Shown one piece after another: positions 51,131 through 59,679 of a stretch of 64,000 nucleotides of DNA. The notes beneath the pieces are model-generated. The model had not been told where the DNA came from, made no database searches, and saw nothing but the letters and a program-made list of their open reading frames with translations. A program made the translations under genes and the position numbers. Every line of letters begins with the position of its first letter. Position 1 is the stretch's first letter. Origin of the DNA: Velthaea sp965214335 (lineage in GTDB: Bacteria; Vulcanimicrobiota; Vulcanimicrobiia; Vulcanimicrobiales; Vulcanimicrobiaceae); NCBI GenBank assembly GCA_965214335.1, contig CBDCBO010000012.1:62001-126000 (forward strand), given 5' to 3'.

Positions 51131-52603
51131 TTAAGCGTCATTATCTTGCTGCCAAAGATCGGCCATCCAGCGTTCGACTGCGTCTGGTTCGCGCGGCAGG
51201 GCCGCACTGAGCACGCGATGACCGTCGACCGTAACGAGCAGGTCGTCTTCGATGCGAACGCCGATGCCGCGATAGCGCTCCGGCACGGTGAGATCGTCGG
51301 GTTGAAAATACAAGCCCGGCTCGACGGTCAGCACCATGCCGGCGGCGAGTTTCCCGTACTTATACGTCTCTTTGCGCGCCGCCGCGCAATCGTGCACGTC
51401 TAAGCCCAGCATATGACTGACGTTGTGCAGCGAGTAGCGTTTATAAAACATGTTCGTGTCGCGCAGCGCTTCGGTAGCGCTCATCGACAAAATACCGAGC
51501 CGTTCCAAACCGTGCGCCAGCACATGCATCGCGGCCCGATTCGGTTCCATAAAATCGTTACCCGGCCGGCAGGCCGCGAACCCCGCATCTTGAGCTGCTA
51601 AAACCAGGGTGTAGATCTCGCGTTGCTCGGCGCTAAAGCGGCCACCGATCGGAATGGTGCGCGTAATGTCCGCGGTATATAAGGTGTTGGCCTCAACGCC
51701 CGCATCGAGCAGCAGCAACTCATCGCGTCGCAAGACGCCGTTGTTGGCGGTCCAGTGCAGCGTGCAGGCGTGAGCACCCGAGGCGGCAATCGTTCCATAA
51801 CCGACATCGTTGCCTTCGACCCGCGCGCGTAGATGAAAGACGCCCTCGACCCAGCGTTCGGTCGTCGCGGCCGGCAACGCGCGCACGACATCTTCGAAGC
51901 CGCGTTGGGTCGCGTCGATCGCCGCTTGCAGTTCGGCGACTTCGGCGTCGTCTTTGATGAGCCGCAATTCGGACAGCGCGGCGGCGAACGCCGCATCGCG
52001 TTCGTCTTGCACGGGCAGTATCGCCTCGATTTGGGGATCGATTCCGCGCAGCAAGCGGAACGGACGCGGCGCATCTTCGCGATTGAGCACCTTGAGATCG
52101 TCGAGCACCTGCGGCAGCGGCCGCGCGCCGATCGCGAAACGGGCGGCACTTTCGAGCACGCCGAGCCGCGGGCCGACCCACAATTCACCTTTCGCGCGAT
52201 CGGTAAAGAACGTCGCATCGGTTTTGCCCGGATTGGGCTCGACGTACAATGCCGCCTCATGCTCGTCGGCCTGCGGCGTCAGCACCAGCACCCCGTCGGG
52301 CTCGAGGTTGCCGGTTAAATAGTAAAAATCGGTACCCGGACGAAAGCGATACGTCGTGTCGTTGGCGCGCACTTTCTCATGCCCGGTCGGCACGACAAGC
52401 ACCTCGCCCGGAAAAAGCCGTGCCAGCGCCGCCCGGCGCGCCTGGAACCGTTCGGCGCCGTCGATAGGCTCGGGCACGCCGGACTTGGGCGCCCACTGCG
52501 TTACCATGAAGGCCAGCAAGCCGGCCGGCGGGGCATCGTCGTACGTCGTCGTTGGCGGAAGATCGGGCGCCACCGGCCCGGCGTCGTTCGCTATGTCAGC
52601 CAT
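51131..52603 (-). CDS. pepP: Xaa-Pro aminopeptidase (aminopeptidase P family)
   Basis: 490 residues from ATG 52603. The AMP-N domain (FQARRAALARLFPGEVLVVP, TYRFRPGTDFYYLTGNLEPD) is followed by a pita-bread metallopeptidase domain. The metal ligands are visible: ELLLLDAGVEANTLYTADIT (two Asp), HNVSHMLGLDVHD (His), GMVLTVEPGLYF (Glu) and GVRIEDDLLVT (Glu). The enzyme removes the N-terminal residue before proline. The frame is open for 97 codons upstream, but these look non-coding. Confidence 0.93.
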   Translation of the reverse strand: MADIANDAGPVAPDLPPTTTYDDAPPAGLLAFMVTQWAPKSGVPEPIDGAERFQARRAALARLFPGEVLVVPTGHEKVRANDTTYRFRPGTDFYYLTGNLEPDGVLVLTPQADEHEAALYVEPNPGKTDATFFTDRAKGELWVGPRLGVLESAARFAIGARPLPQVLDDLKVLNREDAPRPFRLLRGIDPQIEAILPVQDERDAAFAAALSELRLIKDDAEVAELQAAIDATQRGFEDVVRALPAATTERWVEGVFHLRARVEGNDVGYGTIAASGAHACTLHWTANNGVLRRDELLLLDAGVEANTLYTADITRTIPIGGRFSAEQREIYTLVLAAQDAGFAACRPGNDFMEPNRAAMHVLAHGLERLGILSMSATEALRDTNMFYKRYSLHNVSHMLGLDVHDCAAARKETYKYGKLAAGMVLTVEPGLYFQPDDLTVPERYRGIGVRIEDDLLVTVDGHRVLSAALPREPDAVERWMADLWQQDNDA

Positions 52604-52704
52604 CCCGCCGACTTCGCGCCGGCGCGAATCCACCCCCGGGTAGCGGGCCCGTACCGGCGCTCGGGCGGAGGTGATTGCGGCTATGCCGTCTGACGGTGGA
52701 GTCG

Positions 52705-52965
52705 ATGGATAATCGCCAATCAGCAACGCCGCCCCACCCGCCCTACGATGAACTGCGCGCGGCGCTGGGCGATCAGACCGAAGGCCATTCGGCGCTCGAC
52801 GACCTGCACACCGCCCTGCACGCATCCGAACCGCAGGGAGCCCACGTTCGATCCTCGGTCGATCGCTTACGCACGATTCCGGTGCTCGAAGCACGCATCG
52901 CTAACTGGTGGGATGCGCCGAGCACGCAGCATTGGCTCAAGATGCTGAACGACGCGGGATTGTAG
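52705..52965 (+). CDS. Small conserved-looking protein of unknown function
   Basis: 86 residues from ATG 52705 with GGAG 3 bases upstream. PYDELRAALGDQTEGHSALD, HVRSSVDRLRTIPVLEARIA then NWWDAPSTQHWLKMLNDAGL form three likely helices with a Trp-rich C-terminus. I do not recognise the family. It is divergent from pepP, and its last 29 bases overlap the end of the convergent stalk-domain gene. Confidence 0.6.
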   Translation: MDNRQSATPPHPPYDELRAALGDQTEGHSALDDLHTALHASEPQGAHVRSSVDRLRTIPVLEARIANWWDAPSTQHWLKMLNDAGL

Positions 52966-53557
52966 GCGCCGGCCCGGGCGGCGGCGGTTGCGAGGGAACG
53001 CCGGGGATCGCGGTCCGGCGCGGCCGCGGGGCGCTCGATTCGGCCGCGTGCGGCGTAACGGGCGGCGGCGCGGCAGGCGTTGCCGCCGGAAGCGTGTCGC
53101 GTGACTGAGCCGGGTCGAACGGCGTGGGCGTTGCGATCGGCTCGGCGCCCGCATACACAATGGTCAGCGTCCACGTTGCTCGGTCGAAACTAGCGCTGGC
53201 GCCGAGCCGTTGTAAGACCGGACTCAATTTAACATACGCGACGTCATCGCCCAAGTGGACGATTCGAACCAGGACGCGCGCGCCGGCACGCTCGATCCAC
53301 ACCGACTCCGCATCGGGCGCGTAGACGATGCGTGAACTCAAGCGCACCACGATGGGCGTCAGCGGCGCGAAAACCCGGCCGCCCACCAGCCACGCCGGCG
53401 CTGAGCCCGCGACGATCGCTCCGTTGATGACGATCGTGACCGGGCGATCCGTTACCACGCACGTTATCGTGCGCGTGAAGCGTGCGGCGTCCTGCGCCGC
53501 CGCGCACGCGGTACGGTAAGGAACGCCGGCGCGGGCGTGGAAATTGGAGCGGTGCAC
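52937..53557 (-). CDS. Stalk-domain (copper amine oxidase N-terminal-like) protein
   Basis: Up to 206 residues. DRPVTIVINGAIVAGSAPAW then LVGGRVFAPLTPIVVRL and LGASASFDRATWTLTIVYAG form a copper amine oxidase N1-like (stalk) domain, a non-catalytic adhesion or scaffold module of secreted proteins. The C-terminal 60 residues are Pro/Ala-rich. The GTG at 53557 overlaps the divergent gene's start, so the true start may be further in; no clear signal peptide is visible with any start. Confidence 0.6.
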   Translation of the reverse strand: MHRSNFHARAGVPYRTACAAAQDAARFTRTITCVVTDRPVTIVINGAIVAGSAPAWLVGGRVFAPLTPIVVRLSSRIVYAPDAESVWIERAGARVLVRIVHLGDDVAYVKLSPVLQRLGASASFDRATWTLTIVYAGAEPIATPTPFDPAQSRDTLPAATPAAPPPVTPHAAESSAPRPRRTAIPGVPSQPPPPGPAPTIPRRSAS

Positions 53558-54616
53558 CGGTTTGTCGTTGCCCTGTTCGCGTCCGTTTTGGGGCTAGCGC
53601 TCGTCGCAGCCGACCCGGCGCCGTCGATCTTGGGCACGCCCGTGCTCGTCGTCTATCCGTTCGCCGTCAACGGCAGTGCCGTGACGAAGGAAGCCGGTTC
53701 ACGGCTCGCGGTGGCGATCGCAACCCAGATTTCGGGTCTCGGTGGGGTCGTCGTCAAGCCGGCGACCGCGGGCGTCGAACGGCAAGAGTATCTCGACGGA
53801 GCGCAGCGCCAAAGCGCCGACTATTATATCGCCGGTTACATGACGCCGCTTGGGGACGGGGTTTCGGTCGTCGAACAGCTCGTGAGCACGCAAACCGGCA
53901 TCGTCGTCTTTAGCAATACTGCGCAAATTCGAACCTATGCCGATGCGGCCGATCAAGGCGACGTGCTGCGTGAGGCGCTCTTGCATCATCAGTCGCGAAA
54001 CCTCGGCGCCTACGCAGCGCCGCCGCCGCCCGTCAATACGCCCACGCCGACACCCGCGCCGGGTTCCGCCGGACAGGCCAACCTGGGCCGGTTGTTCGGC
54101 CGCAAACAGCAACGCGCCTCGGCGGTAACTACCGCGGCTCCGACGCCGCGAGCCCAAGCGACGCTCGCGGCCGCCGTCGCCCCAACCGCCCCGCCGCCGG
54201 TTCCGCCAAGCCCGCCGCCGATCGCGGCCCGCGGCTCCGGCTATGGCGTTCTCGCCATCGGCGGCTCGGCCCAAACCGAGCGCCGCGCCTTTACCGGCGC
54301 GGCCATTCGGAACGACGTTATCGCGCGGCACCGGCGAGTCGCCGACATCGGAGGTACGAGTGCCGCCGCGTGTCGCGAGCAAGACGTCGGCACGCTCCTG
54401 GGTGGAAATCTCGTTACCCGCGGCCACGAACTCTTGGGCCAGCGGCGGACCCTGGCAACGCTCGAATTCTTGGCTTTCGATTGCGCCGGCAATCTCGTGT
54501 ACCGCAAGACGTTTGCGCACGATGCCCGCGGTGATTGGAAGAGCGCCGTCGACAGCGTGGTTTCCAGCGCGATCGCCGAATTTTTGCGTACGCCGGCTGG
54601 TACGCAACATGGCTGA
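53537..54616 (+). CDS. Exported CsgG/TolB-like protein with proline-rich linker
   Basis: 359 residues from GTG 53537 (GTG 53552, near GGAG, is an alternative). A signal peptide (FVVALFASVLGLALVAA) is followed by a domain (TPVLVVYPFAVNGSAVTKEA, RLAVAIATQISGLGGVVVKP, ADYYIAGYMTPLGDGVSVVE) resembling the beta-alpha fold of CsgG/TolB-N-type lipoprotein domains. A long Pro/Ala/Thr linker covers 155-235. A second domain (DVGTLLGGNLVTRGHELLGQ, LEFLAFDCAGNLVYRKTFAH) follows. The fold comparison is inference. It overlaps the nitronate monooxygenase gene by 8 bases. Confidence 0.6.
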   Translation: MEIGAVHRFVVALFASVLGLALVAADPAPSILGTPVLVVYPFAVNGSAVTKEAGSRLAVAIATQISGLGGVVVKPATAGVERQEYLDGAQRQSADYYIAGYMTPLGDGVSVVEQLVSTQTGIVVFSNTAQIRTYADAADQGDVLREALLHHQSRNLGAYAAPPPPVNTPTPTPAPGSAGQANLGRLFGRKQQRASAVTTAAPTPRAQATLAAAVAPTAPPPVPPSPPPIAARGSGYGVLAIGGSAQTERRAFTGAAIRNDVIARHRRVADIGGTSAAACREQDVGTLLGGNLVTRGHELLGQRRTLATLEFLAFDCAGNLVYRKTFAHDARGDWKSAVDSVVSSAIAEFLRTPAGTQHG

Positions 54617-55655
54617 GACATCAGCCGGGCGAGCCGCGGCCACAACCCTGCTCAGCGGGCTACGCCTGCCGGTGATCGGCGCGCCGCTGTTCATTATCTC
54701 GAATCCGAAACTGGTCATCGCCCAATGCATCGCGGGGATCGTCGGCTCGTTTCCCGCGCTCAACGCCCGTCCGGCGACCGTACTCGATGAGTGGCTGCAC
54801 GAGATTATTGAAGCCCTCGCCGCTCACGACCGAGCCCATCCGCAGCAGCCTGCGGCTCCGTTTGCGGTCAATCAAATCGTTCACAAATCCAACGACCGGC
54901 TCGACCACGACCTGGCCGCCTGCACAAAATACCGCGTGCCGATCGTCATCACGTCGCTCGGTGCGCGGCCGGACGTCAACGCAGCGGTGCACGAGTACGG
55001 CGGGCTAACGCTACACGACGTGACCACGGTCGGATTCGCGCACAAAGCGATCGACAAAGGCGCTGACGGGCTCGTCGCGGTTGCGGCCGGCGCCGGCGGC
55101 CATGCCGGCACGCTGTCGCCGTTCGCGCTCGTGCAAGAGATACGGGCTTGGTTCGACGGCCCGCTCAGTCTGTCGGGGTCAATCGCCACCGGGCGAGCGA
55201 TCCTGGCCGCGCAAGCCATCGGCGCGGACGCCGCGTACATCGGCTCGGCTTTCATCGCCACCGCTGAAGCGAACGCTTCGGCAGCTTATAAATCCTCAAT
55301 CGTCGCCGGTGCGGCGAGCGACATCGTGTATACCAATCTGTTCACCGGCGTCCACGGCAACTATCTGCGCAGCTCGATCGTCACGGCCGGTCTCGACCCG
55401 GACCTGCTGCCGGCGGGCGACCCGAGCGCGATGGATTTCAGCGGCGGCACGGCCGTCAAAGCGTGGCGCGATATTTGGGGTAGCGGCCAAGGCATCGGCG
55501 CCGTCGACGGCGTGCGCAGCGTTGCCGACGTCGTCGCTCGATTTCGCCGGGAGTACGCAACTGCTCGCAGCGAACTCATGGCCCAATGCGCTCGCTACGC
55601 GCCGTCGCAATCGGCCGCGCCGTTACGCCCGGTCGGCGTCGCGCTCGTCGAGTAG
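54609..55655 (+). CDS. Nitronate monooxygenase family flavoprotein
   Basis: 348 residues from ATG 54609, overlapping the previous stop by 8 bases. LRLPVIGAPLFIISNPKLVI, PFAVNQIVHKSNDRL, GADGLVAVAAGAGGHAGTLS and GRAILAAQAIGADAAYIGSA then FIATAEANAS are the FMN-binding blocks of the NMO/2-nitropropane dioxygenase family (TIM barrel, HAG motif). These enzymes oxidise alkyl nitronates. The last 33 bases overlap the end of rimM on the other strand. Confidence 0.9.
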   Translation: MAETSAGRAAATTLLSGLRLPVIGAPLFIISNPKLVIAQCIAGIVGSFPALNARPATVLDEWLHEIIEALAAHDRAHPQQPAAPFAVNQIVHKSNDRLDHDLAACTKYRVPIVITSLGARPDVNAAVHEYGGLTLHDVTTVGFAHKAIDKGADGLVAVAAGAGGHAGTLSPFALVQEIRAWFDGPLSLSGSIATGRAILAAQAIGADAAYIGSAFIATAEANASAAYKSSIVAGAASDIVYTNLFTGVHGNYLRSSIVTAGLDPDLLPAGDPSAMDFSGGTAVKAWRDIWGSGQGIGAVDGVRSVADVVARFRREYATARSELMAQCARYAPSQSAAPLRPVGVALVE

Positions 55656-56135
55656 CCCGGGCGGTAGGTCGACGGCGATCCGCTTGGCCGCGACGTCGAT
55701 CCCGATAACGAACGCCGCCACCAGCGGCACGAGCGCCCGGGCCGCCCCAACCACCAGCATATCTTGGGCCGGATAATGCTCGACGGCGACCACGCGGCCG
55801 ACGTCGGCACCAGCACCGTCCACCAGCGTGCAGCCGACGAGTTCCGCGTCGAGATACTCGCCGGCAGCGAGGTTGACCGCCGCGTGGTCCAGCGCGATCG
55901 TCGCGCCGACCAGCACTTGCGCCGCGTTGATGTCATCAAACCCGTCGAACGCCGCTAACGGCCGCCCTTTGTGCATGCGGGCCGTTCGCACCCGAAGTTC
56001 ACGTTCTGACCCGTCGGCCAGCCGAGCTCGCACCACACAGCCCGTCGCGAGCGCATCGGCGCCGACGCGGGTCGCATCGATCTTACACTCGCCGCGCAAA
56101 CCGAACACGCCGGCGATGCGCCCAGCATTGTGAAT
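55623..56135 (-). CDS. rimM: 16S rRNA processing protein RimM, probable AUU/AUA start
   Basis: 170 residues if it starts at ATT 56135. RimM assists 30S head assembly and binds S19. AGRIAGVFGLRGECKI is the family's opening strand-loop (GR..G.hGhrGE). The PRC-barrel half contains LVGCTLVDGAGADVGRVVAV and AARALVPLVAAFVIGIDVAA. The first normal start, GTG 56108, would cut off the initial strand AGRIAG. ATT 56135 overlaps the khpA stop (TAATT); ATA 56138 is the other option. There is no good ribosome-binding site, so coupling to khpA is likely. trmD, its usual neighbour, is absent. Confidence 0.85.
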   Translation of the reverse strand: MHNAGRIAGVFGLRGECKIDATRVGADALATGCVVRARLADGSERELRVRTARMHKGRPLAAFDGFDDINAAQVLVGATIALDHAAVNLAAGEYLDAELVGCTLVDGAGADVGRVVAVEHYPAQDMLVVGAARALVPLVAAFVIGIDVAAKRIAVDLPPGLLDERDADRA

Positions 56136-56683
56136 TATTCGGCGCCGTCGCTGGGGCCGGTTTCGGCCGACACCGTCGGTTCGAGCTCGTCTTCTTCAGT
56201 TTCTTCGCTGTCATCCGCATCGACATCGACGATATCGACGATCACGCGGCCTTCGGCGCTTGCGCGCACCAAAGTTCGCATGGCCTGGGCTACCCGGCCG
56301 CCGCGCCCAATGACCTTGCCCAAGTCGTCCGGATGGACTTCGAGCTCGATGACCGGCCCGCGGTCGCTCTCGCTCTGGCGAACGACGACACTCTCGGGGT
56401 GAGCGACAAGTTTTTGAGCCAGAAATTCGAGCAGGCCGGCCGCGCGGGCTTGCGAAGCCAGCGGATCGGCGGGCTGTCGCGTGGGGCGTTCGCGCGCCAC
56501 GAACCGTTCACCGCCGCCGGCGCTATTTCGGCGCGGCCGCGCGGGCCGCTCGTCCTCAGGTTCGATTTCATCGATGATCGTCTCGCCGGTCGCGATTTTA
56601 CGCGCACCCAAGGTCGACCGGCGTTCATCGTCTTGCGGAGTTTCGTCTCCGAATAGTCCAAACTCGTCGTCGAAAGCCGACAC
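56135..56683 (-). CDS. khpA: KH-domain RNA-binding protein KhpA-like, with long acidic N-terminus
   Basis: 182 residues from GTG 56683, 4 bases after the rpsP stop. The C-terminal part is KhpA: AAGLLEFLAQKLVAHPESVV, VIELEVHPDDLGKVIGRGGR with the GxxG RNA-binding loop, then VAQAMRTLVRA. KhpA itself is only about 75-80 residues; here about 85 charged, disordered residues precede it and an acidic tail follows. rpsP-khpA-rimM is the standard order for these genes. Confidence 0.88.
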   Translation of the reverse strand: MSAFDDEFGLFGDETPQDDERRSTLGARKIATGETIIDEIEPEDERPARPRRNSAGGGERFVARERPTRQPADPLASQARAAGLLEFLAQKLVAHPESVVVRQSESDRGPVIELEVHPDDLGKVIGRGGRVAQAMRTLVRASAEGRVIVDIVDVDADDSEETEEDELEPTVSAETGPSDGAE

Positions 56684-56687
56684 GAGA

Positions 56688-56981
56688 TTACTCGGACTTC
56701 TCCGACTTCGGCCGACGCTTCGTCTCGGGTACAAAGCCGCGCTCGACCAGGCCCAGCTCGGCAAACAGCCGGCGTACCGGATCCGACGGTTGCGCGCCCT
56801 TAGCGATCCACTCTTTGGCCTTATCCTGATTGACAACGACGGTCTTGGGCTCCGTGCGCGGGTTGTAATGCCCCAAAATCTCGATAAAGCGCCCGTCACG
56901 CGGCGACCGCGCATCACTCACGACAAACCGATATGTCGGCTGCTTCTTCGCGCCCATCCGGCGCAACCGTATACGAACCAT
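56688..56981 (-). CDS. rpsP: 30S ribosomal protein S16
   Basis: 97 residues, full length. MVRIRLRRMGAKKQPTYRFV then VSDARSPRDGRFIEILGHYN and PKTVVVNQDKAKEWIAKGAQ match S16 throughout. AAGG lies just before the ATG, and GAGAG is a second possible ribosome-binding site. Confidence 0.97.
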   Translation of the reverse strand: MVRIRLRRMGAKKQPTYRFVVSDARSPRDGRFIEILGHYNPRTEPKTVVVNQDKAKEWIAKGAQPSDPVRRLFAELGLVERGFVPETKRRPKSEKSE

Positions 56982-57022
56982 ACCTTACTCTCTATCTAAC
57001 CGGCCACAAAACGTGACCACAA

Positions 57023-57028
57023 AGTATA
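57023..57028 (-). promoter_or_regulatory. Possible extended -10 promoter of rpsP-khpA-rimM
   Basis: On the minus strand TGGTATACT is an extended -10 (TGn TATAAT-like), 42 bases before rpsP. No good -35 is seen. It would let the ribosomal block be read separately from ffh. Confidence 0.4.
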
Positions 57029-57088
57029 CCACATCAATCCACCCCCCAAAAAACCCGCCAACCGGCCCACCGCCCGCTCCGCGAACTC

Positions 57089-57163
57089 CTACCGACTCGA
57101 CAACCCCCACCGACTCGGCCAAACCCCTACCGGCTTTGCCAACCCTTACTAACCTCGCCACCC
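57089..57163 (-). repeat. Four degenerate 18-20-base G-rich repeats before rpsP
   Basis: On the plus strand the units read ACCGACTCGACAACCCC, ACCGACTCGGCCAAACCCC, ACCGGCTTTGCCAACCC and ACTAACCTCGCCACCC. The minus-strand RNA upstream of rpsP therefore carries GGG runs every 18-20 bases. The 217-base ffh-rpsP spacer has no convincing gene. Confidence 0.6.
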
Positions 57164-57198
57164 TTAAAACGGGTGTTAAGCCGCCCCAACGCGGACGT

Positions 57199-58521
57199 TC
57201 ACCGCCCCAGCCCGGGAAGGCGCAACCCCCGCCCCCCCTTACCACCAAACTGTTTCATCATCTGGCGCGAAGCCTCGAACTGCTTTACCAGCCGGTTGAC
57301 GTCGGCGACCTGCGTGCCCGAACCCGCCGCGATTCGTTTTCGCCGCGAACCGTTGAGGATCTCCGGCCGCGCTCGCTCGCGCCGCGTCATCGAGCAGATG
57401 ATGGCTTCGACTTTTTTCACATCGCGTTCGTCGATATCGACGTTGGGTAGCGCCTTGGACAAACCCGGAATCATCTTCATGATGTCGTTCATCGAGCCCA
57501 TCTTGCGGACTTGACGCAACTGTTCGAGAAAATCATCGAGCGTGAACTGCGATTTTTGCAGCTTGCGCGCGATGTCCTTAGCTTGTTCCTCGCTGTAGAC
57601 GGCCTGTGTTTTCTCGATGAGCGTGAGCACGTCGCCCATGCCCAAAATGCGCGACGCCAACCGGTCCGGATAGAATGGTTCGAGCGCGCTGAGTTTTTCT
57701 CCGACGCCGACAAACTTAATCGGTGCCCCGGTAATTTTATGGATCGATAGCGCCGCGCCGCCACGCGAATCGCCATCCATCTTGGTCAGCACAACGCCGG
57801 TAATGCCAAGCCGGTCGTTGAACACACGAGCGACATTCGTCGCTTCCTGACCCGTCATCGAATCGGCGACAAATAAAATCTCGATCGGTTTGACGGCTGC
57901 CTTAATATTATCGAGCTCCGCCATGAGTGCGTCGTCGATCTGGAGCCGTCCGGCCGTATCGATGATAACCGTCGGAATGCCAAGCCGTTTTGCTTCGGCC
58001 ACGCCGTCGCGCGCAATTTGCACCGGATCGCCTTGGCCGGCCGAATATACCGGAAGGTCGATCTGTCGGCCCAACGTTTGTAATTGTGCGATGGCGGCCG
58101 GGCGGTAGACGTCGGCCGCCACGAGCAACGTACGCCGGCCTTGCTCCTTGAGCCGCAGTGCGATCTTTCCGGCGTGGGTGGTTTTGCCCGAACCCTGCAG
58201 TCCGACGAGCATGTAGATCGTCGGCGGCGCGTCGCTATACGTTAAGCGCGCTTGCGCGCCGCCCATGAGCTCGACGAGCTCATCGTGCACGATCTTGATG
58301 ATGGTCTGCGCCGGCGTAAGCGACGCGGCGATATCCGCCCCAGTTGCTTTTTCCTTGATCGCGCTGACGAAGTCTTTGGCAACCTTGAGCGAAACGTCGG
58401 CTTCGAGTAACGCAACGCGAACCTCGCGCAATACCTCAGCGACGTCCGTCTCGGACAGACGTCCGCGGTTGGACATGCGGTTGAAGATCGCGCTGAGGCG
58501 CTCGCTTAAGGCTTCGAGCAT
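57199..58521 (-). CDS. ffh: Signal recognition particle GTPase Ffh
   Basis: 440 residues, complete N, G and M domains. N domain to about 90; G1 VGLQGSGKTTHAGKIA near 105; DVYRPAAIAQLQ; G3 VIIDTAGRLQIDD; G4 VLTKMDGDSRGGAALS; GVGEKLSALEPF. The M domain (FTLDDFLEQLRQVRKMGSMN then DIMKMIPG) is the methionine-rich signal-peptide and 4.5S RNA binding part, ending with the SRP-RNA motif region RRERARPEILNGSRRKRIAA. It targets membrane proteins to the translocon. ftsY is not in the window. Confidence 0.97.
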   Translation of the reverse strand: MLEALSERLSAIFNRMSNRGRLSETDVAEVLREVRVALLEADVSLKVAKDFVSAIKEKATGADIAASLTPAQTIIKIVHDELVELMGGAQARLTYSDAPPTIYMLVGLQGSGKTTHAGKIALRLKEQGRRTLLVAADVYRPAAIAQLQTLGRQIDLPVYSAGQGDPVQIARDGVAEAKRLGIPTVIIDTAGRLQIDDALMAELDNIKAAVKPIEILFVADSMTGQEATNVARVFNDRLGITGVVLTKMDGDSRGGAALSIHKITGAPIKFVGVGEKLSALEPFYPDRLASRILGMGDVLTLIEKTQAVYSEEQAKDIARKLQKSQFTLDDFLEQLRQVRKMGSMNDIMKMIPGLSKALPNVDIDERDVKKVEAIICSMTRRERARPEILNGSRRKRIAAGSGTQVADVNRLVKQFEASRQMMKQFGGKGGRGLRLPGLGR

Positions 58522-58664
58522 CGGCCGTCACACTGCCGGTTCGCCGAGCGAACGGCGCACTCGACTGAACTCGGCACAGCCCGAACACGAACGCCTTGGG
58601 CGCAGCCAATACGCGAATCCATCGAACGCAGAAGCGAGTCGATTTGGTTCAATGCCGCGCGATC

Positions 58665-58910
58665 CTACGCTTTTTCGGCGGTCGCGTCGATCTTCGTTAC
58701 GGCGTCGCCGACGGTCTTGATCTTTTCGGCTTCCTCGTCGGGAATATCGATGTTGAACTCGGTCTCGAAGGCCATCACCAATTCGACCTGGTCGAGCGAG
58801 TCGGCACCGAGATCGTCGGTAATCGACGCTTCCGGCGTCACTTCGGATTCTTCAACCCCAAGTTGCTCGACGATGATTTTCTTAACTTTTTCGAAGGTAT
58901 CAGCGGCCAT
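58665..58910 (-). CDS. acpP: Acyl carrier protein
   Basis: 81 residues. TDDLGADSLDQVELVMAFE holds the DSL serine that receives 4'-phosphopantetheine. FNIDIPDEEAEKIKTVGDAV is the usual helix III-IV region. The strongly acidic composition is typical. It lies 25 bases after fabG. The usual next genes fabF and rnc are missing; ffh follows after a 143-base spacer with nothing recognisable. Confidence 0.97.
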   Translation of the reverse strand: MAADTFEKVKKIIVEQLGVEESEVTPEASITDDLGADSLDQVELVMAFETEFNIDIPDEEAEKIKTVGDAVTKIDATAEKA

Positions 58911-58935
58911 GACTATTTGGTTATCTCCACAAGCA

Positions 58936-59679
58936 TCACATCAAAAATCCGCCGTCGACCACAATCGTTTGACCGGTGACGTAACGGGCGGCATCGGAGC
59001 ATAAAAACGAAACGACGCCTGCGACATCATCCGGCGTGCCCGGGCGGCCCAGTGCAATCTGTTCGAGGTAGTGAGTACGGGCAGCCTCCGGCATTTCGGC
59101 AGTCATCGCCGTCTCGATCAAACCGGGTGCGACGGCGTTGACTCTTACGTTCCTCGACCCTATCTCCTTCGCGAGCGATTTGGTCAAACCAAGCAAACCG
59201 GCTTTGGTCGCACTGTAGGCCGCCTGCCCGGCGCTACCCGCGATACCGACAATGCTCGACACAAAGACGATCGCACCGCTGCGCTGCTTGATCATCGGCC
59301 GGACGACGGCGGCCGACAAGTAGAACGCCGACGCTAGGTTCGCATCGATGAGCCGGCGTAAATCGGCGCTTTTGAAGCGCAGCATGAGCCCGTCGATCGA
59401 TTGCCCCGCGTTGCCGACGGCGATATCGAGCCGCCCGAAATCGGCGCTAATGCGCGCTACCGCGTCGCTCGTGGCCCGTTCGTCGGTAACGTCGAGGGTC
59501 AACGGCAGAACCCGCGCCGTCGGTCGCGCCGCGCGGCAGGCGGCGGCGGTTTCGTCGAGCGCCGCCGAATCACGGCCGAGGAGCGCCACGTCGGCGCCGT
59601 GTTTGCTGAGATCGACGGCGATCGCACGGCCGATTCCACGGCTGGCGCCCGTGACGACAGCAACTTTTCCGGCGAACAT
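58936..59679 (-). CDS. fabG: 3-oxoacyl-ACP reductase FabG
   Basis: 247 residues of the short-chain dehydrogenase family. VAVVTGASRGIGRAIAVDL is the TGxxxGIG NADPH site. AVGNAGQSID is the NAG motif (AGN-type, catalytic Asn helix follows). IVFVSSIVGIAGSAGQAAYS then ATKAG carries the Ser-Tyr-Lys triad. TVDGGFLM-type ending TIVVDGGFLM is standard. It reduces beta-ketoacyl-ACP in elongation. The ATG overlaps the fabD stop (TGATG). Confidence 0.96.
   Translation of the reverse strand: MFAGKVAVVTGASRGIGRAIAVDLSKHGADVALLGRDSAALDETAAACRAARPTARVLPLTLDVTDERATSDAVARISADFGRLDIAVGNAGQSIDGLMLRFKSADLRRLIDANLASAFYLSAAVVRPMIKQRSGAIVFVSSIVGIAGSAGQAAYSATKAGLLGLTKSLAKEIGSRNVRVNAVAPGLIETAMTAEMPEAARTHYLEQIALGRPGTPDDVAGVVSFLCSDAARYVTGQTIVVDGGFLM

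Noticed and set aside
56985..57248. 87-codon minus-strand frame before rpsP
   Set aside because: The Gly/Val/Arg translation just reflects the G-rich repeats, and it has no ribosome-binding site.
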